From Symsagittifera roscoffensis (Eukaryota; Xenacoelomorpha; Acoela; Convolutidae), in assembly GCF_963678635.1 (NCBI RefSeq), contig NC_087065.1, forward strand, positions 24,881,254 to 24,945,253: DNA of 64,000 bases, given 5' to 3'. The notes beneath the pieces are model-generated. The model did not search any database. It saw only the letters and a list, made by a program, of their open reading frames with translations, and had not been told where the DNA came from. How positions within the stretch are numbered: the stretch's first letter is position 1; each line of letters starts with the position of its first letter. Shown in pieces: positions 20,341 through 29,390 of the stretch. The translations under genes were made by a program, and so were the position numbers.

Positions 20341-21072
20341 TTATATTTTTATGCTGTGGAAAGAGTTTTTTAATAATTTTTTAAATTGTAGATTTGTGAA
20401 GGATTGATAGTTCATGTACTGTCCTGTAGATATTATGTCTCCATTTTTTACTTTGGAAATGAAAGGAATACAACGCAGTAATGGAGTTTTTGTATCGCCT
20501 ACTATATTATATTCTATAATATCACTATAAATCATTAAGGAATGTATTCTTATAATATCGTAAGAATACTGAAGATAATGTGGTCCTTTTTCTTTCATTA
20601 TAACACTTGTCTGATTTTGTTCTAAATCACAACCAAAAATGTGACTCAAATCAGCACTTTGAATTATAAACACTGATTGATCCTCAGGTAAATGAATGGC
20701 AACTTTTTGTGTAATCTTATCTACTGACACATAAATTCCGTTATATTCATATTTTTGTGCGCCTATACGTTTTCGATCTTTGTCATTCATGGCTACAACT
20801 ATATCAACAATACTTGGATACAATCCAGGTTCAACATGCATCGGTTGAATCTTTCTTTTTTCCTCAGGACTTTCTCGTCCATCTACGAAAGTAAACTTTC
20901 CCTCTGTAACGTTTTGGTACAAAGAAGGGTACGATATTTCTGAAATAGCAACCTCCCATTCTCCTTTTAGATGTATTTGTTCCGGTAGAAAATTTGTAAA
21001 GGAACAAAGACTGTTATTCGGATAACAATTAAAAGAAGCATTAGAAACTAGCTCAATAGTAAAAGAATCCAT
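20341..21072 (-). CDS. Polinton minor capsid (penton) protein
   Basis: The start is ATG 21072 (MDSFTIELVSNASF). The N-terminal plan is characteristic of the Polinton/adintovirus penton jelly roll: FNCYPNNSLCSFTNFLPEQI, then LKGEWEVAISEISYPSLYQNV, then GLYPSIVDIVVAMN. The remainder holds strands typical of this fold. Its length of about 243 residues is normal and the frame is intact. It forms the vertices of the predicted capsid together with the major capsid protein. It lies between the integrase and the pVI-like gene on the same strand. Confidence 0.85.
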   Translation of the reverse strand: MDSFTIELVSNASFNCYPNNSLCSFTNFLPEQIHLKGEWEVAISEISYPSLYQNVTEGKFTFVDGRESPEEKRKIQPMHVEPGLYPSIVDIVVAMNDKDRKRIGAQKYEYNGIYVSVDKITQKVAIHLPEDQSVFIIQSADLSHIFGCDLEQNQTSVIMKEKGPHYLQYSYDIIRIHSLMIYSDIIEYNIVGDTKTPLLRCIPFISKVKNGDIISTGQYMNYQSFTNLQFKKLLKNSFHSIKI

Positions 21073-21115
21073 GACAACTGATCGATAGAAACTCAATTTA
21101 AAAAATGACTTACCA

Positions 21116-22420
21116 CTAATCTGAACATTTTCTCAGCTCTTTTTCGTAAAATTTTCCCAGAATTTCTTCTTTTTCGAGATCTTTGATGATGTATGTTGGA
21201 GGTGTTTTTGTAGATATTGTCGAAATTTCAAAAATTTCATCTGTAAAATGTGGCTTGTATCCTTTTCGGAACGGAATATCATTTTTCGAAATTCTAACTC
21301 TATCACCAATTTTGATTTTTGGTTTAGTATATTTCTTGAATGATTTGTTATACAATATTGATAAAAAAACACTGTGTTTCACATCTCTGGGAGATTTTCC
21401 AATTGATCGATTTTTGCGGCAGTTCAATGTAGAAACAAATTGCTGCAATTTGGGGATAAATTTTTCACCATGATCTTCAATGTAACAATATATTATATGT
21501 TTTAAAGATTGAATTGCTGTCTCAGCAAATGCAGCTTTGGTTTCACTCATTGTTGAGTAAACTTCAATGTCTTTCTCCTTGCAAAACTTTTTAAAAGTTC
21601 CCCCATATTCTGTTCCTTTATCAACCCAAAGTTTTTCAGGAGTGTTTTTTCGAGAAATCAATTTTCTAAAAGCTTGCAAAGTGTCTTTGGCATACTTTGT
21701 TTTCATTGTTTGAACTCTGACAAATCTCGAAAAAATATCTACAGCAACTAATAAATACTTGACTCCATTGTTTTGACTAGCTAATTTGTCTACAAAAGCC
21801 AAGTCCATACACCAGATTTCATTGATATATTTAGAAAACGCTTGAAATCTTCGGAAAGACCTGATTGGTGGACCAAATTTTGTATACGATGTCTTGGTTT
21901 GTAAAAACTTTTCTACTTTCTTTTTTGATAAACCACTCGCTTTACTCAAGTTTTGAATAGAACCGTACGCAGCTCTGCCCCTAGAATACAATCTGTTTAG
22001 TCTTACCTTTTCAGATTTTGAAAGGGATCCAAGTCCTCTATCTTTTGCTTTGGAATTCTTGTTAATAACAAGTTTAGGAGGAATATGTGTTGCTTCCAAA
22101 ATTGTAGAGTAAATATCTGGAAAATTGGTATTTTTTCGCTTTAGTGCACACACAAAGTCTACAATAGATTCTTTTGTATCTCGATTATCCAATATAATAT
22201 TGTCTGACTGGTTGATTTTAATTCTAGGAGAATTCAAAATTAAATCAATAATATTCCTATTGTTGCTCGTTTTCAACCTCGCATTTACAGCACTGTAAAT
22301 AGAATCAAAATTTTTTGGTACAATCTCCTCTTTTTCTTGCTTTTGTTCCACTTTTTGTTTTCTTGGAAGTGTACTTTGTGATTGATAAATTGAGTACGGA
22401 ATTAAAACAAACTGTTCCAT
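21116..22420 (-). CDS. Polinton integrase (retroviral DDE type)
   Basis: An intact 434-residue protein. The catalytic core runs from about residue 200. The Asp is in WCMDLAFVD (D206), the second Asp in WVDKGTEYGG (D267), and Glu in KAAFAETAIQSLK (E300), giving 32 residues between the last two, slightly shorter than the retroviral 35. The helix-rich segment before it (SLSKSEKVRLNRLYSRGRAAYG) is typical of Polinton integrases. The C-terminus (about 365-430: KIGDRVRISKNDIPF, then FTDEIFEIS) is an SH3/chromo-like DNA- or chromatin-binding module. It would act on the terminal inverted repeats and make the 6-bp duplication. It is one of the few Polinton genes here without a break. Confidence 0.93.
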   Translation of the reverse strand: MEQFVLIPYSIYQSQSTLPRKQKVEQKQEKEEIVPKNFDSIYSAVNARLKTSNNRNIIDLILNSPRIKINQSDNIILDNRDTKESIVDFVCALKRKNTNFPDIYSTILEATHIPPKLVINKNSKAKDRGLGSLSKSEKVRLNRLYSRGRAAYGSIQNLSKASGLSKKKVEKFLQTKTSYTKFGPPIRSFRRFQAFSKYINEIWCMDLAFVDKLASQNNGVKYLLVAVDIFSRFVRVQTMKTKYAKDTLQAFRKLISRKNTPEKLWVDKGTEYGGTFKKFCKEKDIEVYSTMSETKAAFAETAIQSLKHIIYCYIEDHGEKFIPKLQQFVSTLNCRKNRSIGKSPRDVKHSVFLSILYNKSFKKYTKPKIKIGDRVRISKNDIPFRKGYKPHFTDEIFEISTISTKTPPTYIIKDLEKEEILGKFYEKELRKCSD

Positions 22421-22476
22421 ACTATGTCAATTGTTTAATGACAAAAGGTGTGATGATAGATATCAATTGTAACCCT

Positions 22477-23370
22477 TTAGTTGAACTTAAAATAATTCTT
22501 CTTTTGTGTAGAGGAGTTCTTTTTTGTGTTAGTTCTGAACTTTCTTTTCGATATTTTACTACGTCTTCTTTCCGAAGATCTCGAAGCTCTCCTCTTAATA
22601 GGTTTACTAAATACTCGCTCAGAAACTGAATGAAATCTTTTGGGCAATTGAGAATGAATTGTTTTCGAAGCCTTAGGGAAAATTTTTGAAATATTGGGAG
22701 AATAGAGACGTATTGTGTACTCATCGTCCAAAAACTTTGTCTCTATTCCAGCTGGTAAGTAAAATTTTGTTGGAACTGAGCCACTATTAGTGCAATACTT
22801 AAGTGAATTAACTGTTTTTGGGGTTAAATCAATAAGTAAATGACCATAAGGAACGGATGTTGCATCTTGATACCACTCTTTCAATTGAGATCCTAGACCT
22901 AGTTGTTGACTTAATGTATTGATTTGTAAAACATCCCTCGGCGACTTGAACAAGACTATGTGTGTATTTTGTAACTCTACATCTCGTCCTAATTTGCTTT
23001 GATGAAATAAATTGTGTTTGATGTATATTGTATTCAGACCCCTGTGTCTCCCCGCAGTAGCATTTTTTACAAATTGTTTGGAGTTTAAAATTTCTTCACA
23101 AGAATCATCAAATATAAGCAAATACTTAGTTCCATCATTGGGGAGAAATTCAATCAAGTCAAAATCTACTCCTTGGATAAATTTAAGGTTTTTTCTTTGC
23201 ATTTGACTATAAAGAGGTTGATAATGTTGATAAAAATAAAAAATTTTGTCGAATGCTGGTTGAAAAGTACCAATTTTCAACCAATCAAAAATAAGATGCG
23301 ATTTTCCAGATCCACTTGGTCCAACTAGGGAAATAAAAATTCGTTCTTTGGTAGATAATAATTTATTCAT
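22477..23370 (-). CDS. FtsK/HerA-type DNA packaging ATPase
   Basis: The chosen start is ATG 23370 (MNKLLSTKERIF), because the stop of the upstream small gene overlaps it as ATGA and Walker A follows at the usual distance. The protein is about 297 residues. Walker A is GPSGSGKSH (residues 17-25) and Walker B is YLLIFDDS (about 83-90). A sensor-like region follows (NATAGRHRGLNTIYIKHNLFHQ). The C-terminus (from about 240) is a long Arg/Ser/Lys-rich tail. In the family this enzyme pumps DNA into the capsid. The frame is intact. Confidence 0.9.
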   Translation of the reverse strand: MNKLLSTKERIFISLVGPSGSGKSHLIFDWLKIGTFQPAFDKIFYFYQHYQPLYSQMQRKNLKFIQGVDFDLIEFLPNDGTKYLLIFDDSCEEILNSKQFVKNATAGRHRGLNTIYIKHNLFHQSKLGRDVELQNTHIVLFKSPRDVLQINTLSQQLGLGSQLKEWYQDATSVPYGHLLIDLTPKTVNSLKYCTNSGSVPTKFYLPAGIETKFLDDEYTIRLYSPNISKIFPKASKTIHSQLPKRFHSVSERVFSKPIKRRASRSSERRRSKISKRKFRTNTKKNSSTQKKNYFKFN

Positions 23371-23631
23371 AGCTTTGGAGAAGGTAGAATATAACCGACT
23401 GTACTTGATAAAATAGCTACCCAAACTGTTGTTTCTTCACATGTTGTGGATAACATAATTCGAACGATTGCACATACTAGCATCAAAACTATAACAAAAA
23501 AATTGGCACCAAAAAACTAAAAGAGATCTATTACATGTACGTCCAAACAATTTCCATGATTTTTGTTCATGATTTTCTTCATCAAAAACAAAATTATCTA
23601 AATTTACGGGTTTGTCACATTGATCGACCAT
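23367..23631 (-). pseudogene. Small membrane protein upstream of the ATPase (one frame break)
   Basis: This starts at ATG 23631 (MVDQCDKPVNLDNF). The first half reads to CNRSLLVFWCQFF. The frame must then change at a run of seven A on the plus strand (23496-23502) to continue as a hydrophobic span and end in ILSSTVGYILPSPKL. I recognise that ending as typical of a small conserved Polinton membrane protein. Its TGA overlaps the ATPase ATG (ATGA). Without the frame change the hydrophobic span is lost, so either the gene is broken or the homopolymer is miscalled. Confidence 0.65.
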
Positions 23632-23709
23632 CTTAACTCTAGAAAGAAAAAGTTGACAATGAAATTTAAATAAAGTTTGAAAATGGTAGTACATTGAGAA
23701 TAATATAAT

Positions 23710-24180
23710 TTACAATTTGTTAAAATAACATCTAGTACATGTTCCGTATGCAAATGCTTTTCTTTCTGCACAGTGAAGAGTTTTTGCATGACGAAATGGG
23801 TAGTTGCTACACCTCCAATCATATTCTTCATCTTTGAATATCAAAAACTGAACTTTAGGGCAAGCGTAGTCATCCAAATTAATAATCTTTGTTTCCAAAA
23901 ATTCTGATAGAATCTTACATTTTTCATAACCTTTTGCAAAAAATTCCGTGTCTGTGGCTTCTAGATTTTTCAAAATTTTTTCAAGTTCAGTATATTTTTC
24001 GTAACCACTGCTCCAATTGATTCCATGAAGATGCTGTGTACACCAAAAAGATTGGGATGTTGGTTTGAATTTTTTGGGAGGAAGAAAGGAATAACCTTCT
24101 GTTTGTCCATCCTTATAAACTCCTAATTCTTTCACTATAATGCTTTCTATACATTCAATATCCAAAACAACTATACTCAT
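23710..24180 (-). CDS. Conserved Polinton accessory protein, Cys/His-rich C-terminus
   Basis: The start is ATG 24180 (MSIVVLDIECIESI); the frame is open upstream only to a TTG. The protein has 156 residues. The N-terminal strand VVLDIEC recalls motif I of DEDD exonucleases (D-x-E), but the other motifs are not clear, so this is only a hint. The middle has FWCTQHLHGINW. The C-terminal part carries paired Cys/His residues (WRCSNYPFRHAKTLHCAERK, then CTRC), which look like a metal-binding site. I do not assign a function. Confidence 0.6.
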   Translation of the reverse strand: MSIVVLDIECIESIIVKELGVYKDGQTEGYSFLPPKKFKPTSQSFWCTQHLHGINWSSGYEKYTELEKILKNLEATDTEFFAKGYEKCKILSEFLETKIINLDDYACPKVQFLIFKDEEYDWRCSNYPFRHAKTLHCAERKAFAYGTCTRCYFNKL

Positions 24181-24218
24181 TCTGTTAACTGATTTCTCTG
24201 GAGTTTTGTTAAAAATGA

Positions 24219-24623
24219 TTAACAATCAAACAAAGCATATACTGATGAAGCAAATATTTTAACATATAAACAGAAAAATAATCCAGTCACGTGACCAAGA
24301 AAGCATGAACTGGGGAGACTAGGTGCAACATAACAATACCCAGGACCTTTTTTTGTAGTAGATTTCACAGATCCAGCAGAGTCGTGTAGAATTGCATGTA
24401 GTCTAAAAATTTTGGAGTTTGCAAAAAAGTAATCCATACAGGAATTTCCGTATCCAATTAGTCCGCCAAAAGGAAATTTTTGGTCCATTTCTTTTAAATT
24501 TATGTCCGGGTCCAAAACAATACAGGTACAAAGAAATAAATTTTTTCTTTTTGTATTTGATGAGAAATCTTGCCTTATAATCTCAAAAACTCTTAGAATT
24601 TCATTCAATTTCTGTACGTTCAT
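24219..24623 (-). CDS. Unidentified Polinton protein with LHDSAG motif and hydrophobic C-terminus
   Basis: 134 residues, intact. The central part reads FGGLIGYGNSCMDYFFAN, then LHAILHDSAGSVKS, then GPGYCYV and a hydrophobic stretch LGHVTGLFFCLYVKIFASSV. A His-Asp pair next to a Gly/Cys loop and a membrane-like tail is reminiscent of small lipases such as viral phospholipase A2, but the canonical motif is absent. It lies between two other small genes on the same strand with short spacing. Function unassigned. Confidence 0.55.
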   Translation of the reverse strand: MNVQKLNEILRVFEIIRQDFSSNTKRKNLFLCTCIVLDPDINLKEMDQKFPFGGLIGYGNSCMDYFFANSKIFRLHAILHDSAGSVKSTTKKGPGYCYVAPSLPSSCFLGHVTGLFFCLYVKIFASSVYALFDC

Positions 24624-24741
24624 TTTCTACAGTGTATTCGTCAATAATGATACAAGATTTTTTGAAGATCACTACATAACCTAGTAATGAAGGAAGCATA
24701 TCAAGTAATTTATCATATTCTTCTCTTTGTAGTTGTAAAGA

Positions 24742-25029
24742 TTAATTATTTTTCCATTGATTTTCATTTCTACGATATTCTACAAGATCGATTTTTTTGG
24801 TATCAGATCGGTATCCTATGTGAATTTTTCTTCTACCATTATGGAGAGTCCACTCAAAGTGAGATATTTGTGAGTCTACGTCCAAATTCTGCAAGTTTGG
24901 TAAATTTTGAGATTCTATAATTGTTAGTGAATTTTTTTGGGACTTTTCTTCAAGAACATTATGAAAAAGTCCCAATTTATTGTGAAGTTTTAAGAGTAAA
25001 TTTCTTGAAAAACCAATATTCCAACTCAT
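24742..25029 (-). CDS. Hypothetical protein (95 aa)
   Basis: The start is ATG 25029 (MSWNIGF). There is no recognisable domain. The N-terminus is Leu-rich and possibly helical (NLLLKLHNKLGLFHNVLEE), and the C-terminus is polar and charged. Its strand and spacing agree with the neighbouring Polinton genes, which is the main reason to list it. Confidence 0.4.
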   Translation of the reverse strand: MSWNIGFSRNLLLKLHNKLGLFHNVLEEKSQKNSLTIIESQNLPNLQNLDVDSQISHFEWTLHNGRRKIHIGYRSDTKKIDLVEYRRNENQWKNN

Positions 25030-25112
25030 ACTGTTCAACACCAATACTAAATGAAAAATGATTTTGAGGATATATAGTTAAATTACAAGACAAAAAACAA
25101 AAACAACACAAA

Positions 25113-25652
25113 TTATTGTACATTACAGTTCTCAACAAACATAAAGTCTCCCAAAATTTGGGACAGTTCTTTGAATTCGTTCAAAGTATAGTTGACATAG
25201 GCAACTTGTTTCATTGCTTCATTCTCTTTTGCGGTGAATAGTCGAATCTGAATGTAGGGATGTTTGTTAATATTGTACTTCTTGATCGTGACACAAACTT
25301 GTCTTCTATTGTATGTTGCTATGTCATACACTTTGTTGCGGTTGGCAAGCTCCTGATCCATAGTTGACTCTTTGTCAGAAGTGAGTTCCAATATAGGAAC
25401 GAGTCCAAGGTTTTCAGCATCGTGAATAACAGTATTTCTAATTGCTGAGATTGCTTCTCCTTCTTTTTCACCAAGATAGACTTGCTGTCTTTTTTCGAGT
25501 TGTCCCAACTCATTTTTCTTGAATAGTTGAAAGCAGGTTTCAGAATAAATTTTCCCTTTGTAGGATTTTTGGGACCAAGCAAATCTCCCAGTTCTTGTTT
25601 GATTTTTTGAGAATTCAATGTAAGTGGGACTTGTGTCTTTTCTTGAGTACAT
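25113..25652 (-). CDS. Hypothetical Polinton protein (179 aa), possible ssDNA-binding fold
   Basis: Intact frame from ATG 25652 (MYSRKDTSPTYIEF). The C-terminal half alternates basic strands and ends with a helix-like segment (KHPYIQIRLF, then YVNYTLNEFKELSQIL). This strand-then-helix ending resembles PC4-like single-stranded-DNA-binding proteins, but the similarity is visual only. It lies back to back with the plus-strand gene at 25867, so the interval 25653-25866 is probably a bidirectional promoter region. Confidence 0.5.
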   Translation of the reverse strand: MYSRKDTSPTYIEFSKNQTRTGRFAWSQKSYKGKIYSETCFQLFKKNELGQLEKRQQVYLGEKEGEAISAIRNTVIHDAENLGLVPILELTSDKESTMDQELANRNKVYDIATYNRRQVCVTIKKYNINKHPYIQIRLFTAKENEAMKQVAYVNYTLNEFKELSQILGDFMFVENCNVQ

Positions 25653-25827
25653 TTTTGAAGAACAGACTGATCAGATGAAGAGAAATGAGAGAAATGAATT
25701 TGAGATTAAACAAAATTGAAAGTAAACAATATGAGTCATTCACTGAACCATAAAAGGAAATAGATCTATGATTGGAATTTTTGAGGGAAATTTCCAAATA
25801 TGGAATTGTTTAGGTGTTAGTGTTCCT

Positions 25828-25835
25828 ATATAAAT
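25828..25835 (+). promoter_or_regulatory. TATA box (TATATAAA) of the plus-strand gene at 25867
   Basis: TATATAAA lies 32 bases before the ATG at 25867, followed by a short AT-rich leader. The placement matches a core promoter. Confidence 0.65.
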
Positions 25836-25866
25836 CCACAATTTTCAGCAAAAATCATTGTTCCAG

Positions 25867-26466
25867 ATGGCTGCAGCTATGTGTCAAGCTCTTTCCAGCT
25901 TTTATTCAGAGTATTGTCAAAAATCGCTATTTATTTCCGTTTCCAGTGATTTTTACGAAAAATGTATAGTAACCAATAATTTTTGTGTCTCTACCCACAA
26001 TTCTTACTGTTCTTTGGAAAATTGTAAGTTCCACATACTTCTGATTGGTTCATCTTTCGATCAAATTTTACAACGATTGGGTGATTTTCATTTCACATAC
26101 CAAATTATCGATTGTCTTTACACTCTGTACAAATACAGATTTTATTCGAATGTTATTTCATCAACTGGCGAAGTTTTCAATCAACTTGACCGCGCTGTTC
26201 ATCACAATTTGAAATGGAAAAGAGCAGAAAAAATGCCAAGTGTTGCAAAGAAAAGACTGTTACGCAAAAAATTCAAACGTCACTATTTATGTTCTAACCA
26301 GAAACTAGCTTCCACACAAACTATTGGTTCAGTTTTTCTAGAAAGAGTTCGTAAAGTACAAAACTCAAAATATGAACATGATTTGTTAAAAATAATTGAC
26401 TGTTTTATTGATGGTTATGGATTTGTAAAAAGTGATCAAGTCAATTTTTCAATAAAAAACTTCTGA
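25867..26466 (+). CDS. Hypothetical Polinton protein (199 aa), plus strand
   Basis: The start is ATG 25867 (MAAAMCQALSSFYSEYC), with a TATA box 32 bases upstream. The first half is Cys/Tyr/Phe-rich (CIVTNNFCVSTHNSYC). The second half is basic (KWKRAEKMPSVAKKRLLRKK) and may bind nucleic acid. I do not recognise the family. It is transcribed away from the minus-strand gene cluster. A large minisatellite begins about 170 bases downstream. Confidence 0.5.
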   Translation: MAAAMCQALSSFYSEYCQKSLFISVSSDFYEKCIVTNNFCVSTHNSYCSLENCKFHILLIGSSFDQILQRLGDFHFTYQIIDCLYTLYKYRFYSNVISSTGEVFNQLDRAVHHNLKWKRAEKMPSVAKKRLLRKKFKRHYLCSNQKLASTQTIGSVFLERVRKVQNSKYEHDLLKIIDCFIDGYGFVKSDQVNFSIKNF

Positions 26467-26639
26467 TATTCCATCTATTTTCTCTCATATGTTTACAAAA
26501 ATAACATTAATTACCGAAAAAAAAATCACCGTGGTCAAAAACCTTTGCACAAAAATTTTTCAAACATGTAAGAAAGATGTAATATTTGTTTTGATTTTCA
26601 AAAAGTTGCAAAAAAACATTTTAATTTTTTAAACAAGTT
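26467..26639. other. AT-rich spacer
   Basis: No gene is visible between the plus-strand gene and the minisatellite; it consists of A/T homopolymer-rich sequence. Confidence 0.6.
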
Positions 26640-27530
26640 TTAAGAAATGTTTCAATTTTTTTTACAAAATGCGAAAATTGTTTCAATTTTTTCGACAAAA
26701 TGCGAAAAGTGTTTTACTTTTTTCGATAAAATGCGAAAAGTGATTCAATTTTTTCGACAAAATGCGAAAAGCGTTTTACTTTTTTCGATAAAATGCAAAA
26801 AGTGTTTCAATTTTTTCAACAAAAAGCGAAAAGTTTTTTTTGTTTTTTTTCGATAAAATGAGAAAAGTGTTTCAATTTTTTCAAGAAATGCGAAAAGTGT
26901 TTTACTTTTTTCGATAAAATGCGAAAAAGTTTCAATTTTTTCGACAAAATGCGAAAAGTGTTTTACTTTTTTCGATAAAATGCGAAAAGTGATTCAATTT
27001 TTTTCGACAAAATGCGAAAAGCGTTTTACTTTTTTCGATAAAATGCAAAAAGTGTTTCAATTTTTTCAACAAAAAGCGAAAAGTTTTTTTTGTTTTTTTC
27101 GATAAAATGAGAAAAGTGTTTCAATTTTTTCAAGAAATGCGAAAAGTGTTTTACTTTTTTCGATAAAATGCGAAAAGTGTTTCAATTTTTTCGACAAAAT
27201 GCGAAAAGTGTTTTACTTTTTTCGATAAAATGCGAAAAGTGATTCAATTTTTTCGACAAAATGCGAAAAGCGTTTTACTTTTTTCGATAAAATGCAAAAA
27301 GTGTTTCATTTTTTTCAACAAAATGCAAAAAGTTTTTTACTTTTTTCGATAAAATGCGAAAAGTGTTTCAATTTTTTCAATAAAATGCGAAAAGTGTTTT
27401 ACTTTTTTCGATAGAATGCGAAAAGTGTTTCAATTTTTTCGACAAAATGCGAAAAGTGTTTTACTTTTTTTCGACAAAATGCGAAAAAGTGTTTCAATTT
27501 TTTCTACAAAAGGTTAAAAGTGTGTACAAG
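26640..27530. repeat. Minisatellite in the centre of the Polinton
   Basis: About 890 bases of imperfect units of roughly 32 bp, of the type tttttcgacaaaatgcgaaa and agtgttttactttttt. Two unit types alternate: one with tcgacaaaatgcg and tcaattttt, the other with tcgataaaatgcg and tactttttt. A higher-order block repeats about every 290 bases. Short open frames inside it are by-products of the repeat. Confidence 0.9.
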
Positions 27531-27774
27531 ATGCAATATCGATTAGGTAACTTTTTAATTGTGTACAGTTTTTCTACTGTTTTTCCGAATTTTTGTGCAA
27601 AAATTAATCAAATTTTTTAACATGTGTGCAAGTTCGGAACACTTAACTCAGTTCTAATTGTTTTTCAATGTTTTACCTTGAACCTCTCATCTATTCTCAT
27701 AATTAAAATGAAATTGAAGAAACTAATTACAGAAAACGAAGTTAAAACCAAACAATCTTTATTTACAAAAACAT
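27531..27774. other. Spacer downstream of the minisatellite
   Basis: AT-rich DNA leading to the 3' end of the minus-strand gene at 27775. Nothing further is recognised. Confidence 0.5.
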
Positions 27775-28269
27775 TTAATCAAAGAGCTGTCGAGCAGCAG
27801 AAGAGTTCTGGAGGTTCTCTATGGAACGCAGAGCTGGACGAGGTTCCATTGCTGGTGGTTGTTGTGGAGGAGTGTTTTGAGGCGTCATTGTTTCTGAGAA
27901 TCCCTCATCTTCATCTATTGTGATGGGGTTTTCGACTGATCCTTCCTCCTCCCAAGGAAAGAGGAAGTCGTCGATTGGTTGAGCCACATATCTAGAGTCA
28001 GGAATCTCGGGGTAGTTCATTCCCACATGCTCATACACTTCCTCCATCATTTGCATTGTTCCAAGTTGGTTCTCTGTGATGGGAACTTGCATCATATGAT
28101 GTTCGTTGAAATCCCTTCGCATCACTTCCACCATGTGCCAGACTTTGATTGGGATATCCATTCGTGCCAGAAAAACTCCAGAGACTGTTTCTCGCACTTG
28201 AATTTGTACTAGATCAGGAGAAAATTCTACAGAGTACATGAGGTTGCTGTTTTGCACTGAGAAGATCAT
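27775..28269 (-). CDS. Hypothetical Polinton protein (164 aa), acidic/proline-rich C-terminus
   Basis: The start is ATG 28269 (MIFSVQNSNLMYSVEF); an upstream TTG is less likely. The N-terminal half is beta-rich (FSPDLVQIQVRETVSG, then LARMDIPIKVWHMVEVM) with a Met-rich helical segment. The C-terminal half is acidic (FPWEEEGSVENPITIDEDEG) and then Pro/Gln-rich (PQNTPPQQPPAMEPRP). The layout suggests a regulatory or scaffold protein, but I cannot name it. It has higher GC than its neighbours. The CCAAT array at 28458-28635 is upstream of its start. Confidence 0.55.
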   Translation of the reverse strand: MIFSVQNSNLMYSVEFSPDLVQIQVRETVSGVFLARMDIPIKVWHMVEVMRRDFNEHHMMQVPITENQLGTMQMMEEVYEHVGMNYPEIPDSRYVAQPIDDFLFPWEEEGSVENPITIDEDEGFSETMTPQNTPPQQPPAMEPRPALRSIENLQNSSAARQLFD

Positions 28270-28457
28270 TTTGAGCAATAAATTGAGTACAAGAGTAAAA
28301 ATAAGAAAGAGTTGAGAGAGGGATAGTTGACGGAAGATAAGTTGAAATTAAGGTATTTAGAGCTGAGAGAGGAGGTAGTTGACGGTAGTTAAGTTGAAAA
28401 TAAAATGATTTTTAGTTAGGAGTTAGGGGTACCTTCAACTCGACTGTGTGGGTTTAA

Positions 28458-28635
28458 CCAATCAGAATTGATTTTCCTTATTTGGATTGTAGTCGTGTCC
28501 AATCAGATTTCAGCTTCCTTTTATGGGATTCTTGGATAAAAGTCGTATCCAATCGGAAACAAAGCTCCATTTTGGATTTTGTCGTTTCCAATCACAAAAA
28601 CGTTCATTTTTGTTCTAGTTGTCGTATCCAATCAG
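28458..28635 (+). promoter_or_regulatory. Phased CCAAT-box array
   Basis: Five CCAATC sites start at 28458, 28499, 28549, 28588 and 28628, spaced 41, 50, 39 and 40 bases. Four sit in the longer context gtcgtNtccaatc. CCAATCAG is the NF-Y (CBF) core. The array lies 190-370 bases upstream of the minus-strand gene that starts at 28269, in an otherwise non-coding interval. Confidence 0.65.
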
Positions 28636-28802
28636 AAGACGCTTTTAAAGACTTGAATCTTCCAAATAAGTAAAAATATACACAAAAGCAATTGCAAAAA
28701 TAAATGACCAAAAGTTGTTTGCAGTAAAAATAAGAAATATTGCTGATATAAGTAACAAAAGAAAGAAAAGTAATAAAAGTAACATCTCTGCAACTTTTTT
28801 CA

Positions 28803-29390
28803 TCAAGTTAATTGAATTTTTTGTATGTAATCAATGAGAAATTGTTGATTTTTGGGTAGATAGTCAAGTTCTTTGATTTCGATGTAAATTTGGGAAGATA
28901 ACTCAAAGTTGACGAATTTTTCAAAGCAGACTTCTGGAAATCTGATTCCAAACCGAATCAAGCAGGATTTTGAACTTTGAAAATCTTTAAAAAAATGAAG
29001 GAATAAAGAACTTTGCTGAGGTGTTTTTACAAATTTGGGTTTTGGATAGGGGATAAAAAAAGTTTTTGATGTATTATCGTAAGAATTTTTGATCAATTTC
29101 AAATTCTCGAGAATAAACAAAATTTCTTTCCTTGTGAGGTGTAATTCAGCCGTAAGTTTAAAACTTTGATACGCAATATGTGAATCAAAATTAAACTCTT
29201 TGATTGAGTAAGTTTCTCTGAAGAGACCTTTACTTAGTCGGATAACTCTATTTTGTACAATAAAGACGTCCAAAAAATTATGAAAAAAGTAAGAGTCAAC
29301 ATCTATTTCATCAATAACAAAATCAATTGGAATTTTTTCTTTTTTCTTATAAAGTAACTCGAGGAAGCTCAAATGTTTTTTGATAGACAT
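28803..29390 (-). CDS. Hypothetical Polinton protein (195 aa)
   Basis: Intact frame from ATG 29390 (MSIKKHLSFLELLYKKKEKI). It is Phe/Leu/Lys-rich with alternating helix-like and strand-like segments and no motif I recognise. It lies alone between the CCAAT array and the PolB promoter region. Its length and open frame within AT-rich DNA make it a likely gene, although its function is unknown. Confidence 0.5.
   Translation of the reverse strand: MSIKKHLSFLELLYKKKEKIPIDFVIDEIDVDSYFFHNFLDVFIVQNRVIRLSKGLFRETYSIKEFNFDSHIAYQSFKLTAELHLTRKEILFILENLKLIKNSYDNTSKTFFIPYPKPKFVKTPQQSSLFLHFFKDFQSSKSCLIRFGIRFPEVCFEKFVNFELSSQIYIEIKELDYLPKNQQFLIDYIQKIQLT

Noticed and set aside
26647-26856. ORF in the Polinton central minisatellite
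   Set aside because: Composed only of repeat units (FFDKMRK type); a by-product of the minisatellite.
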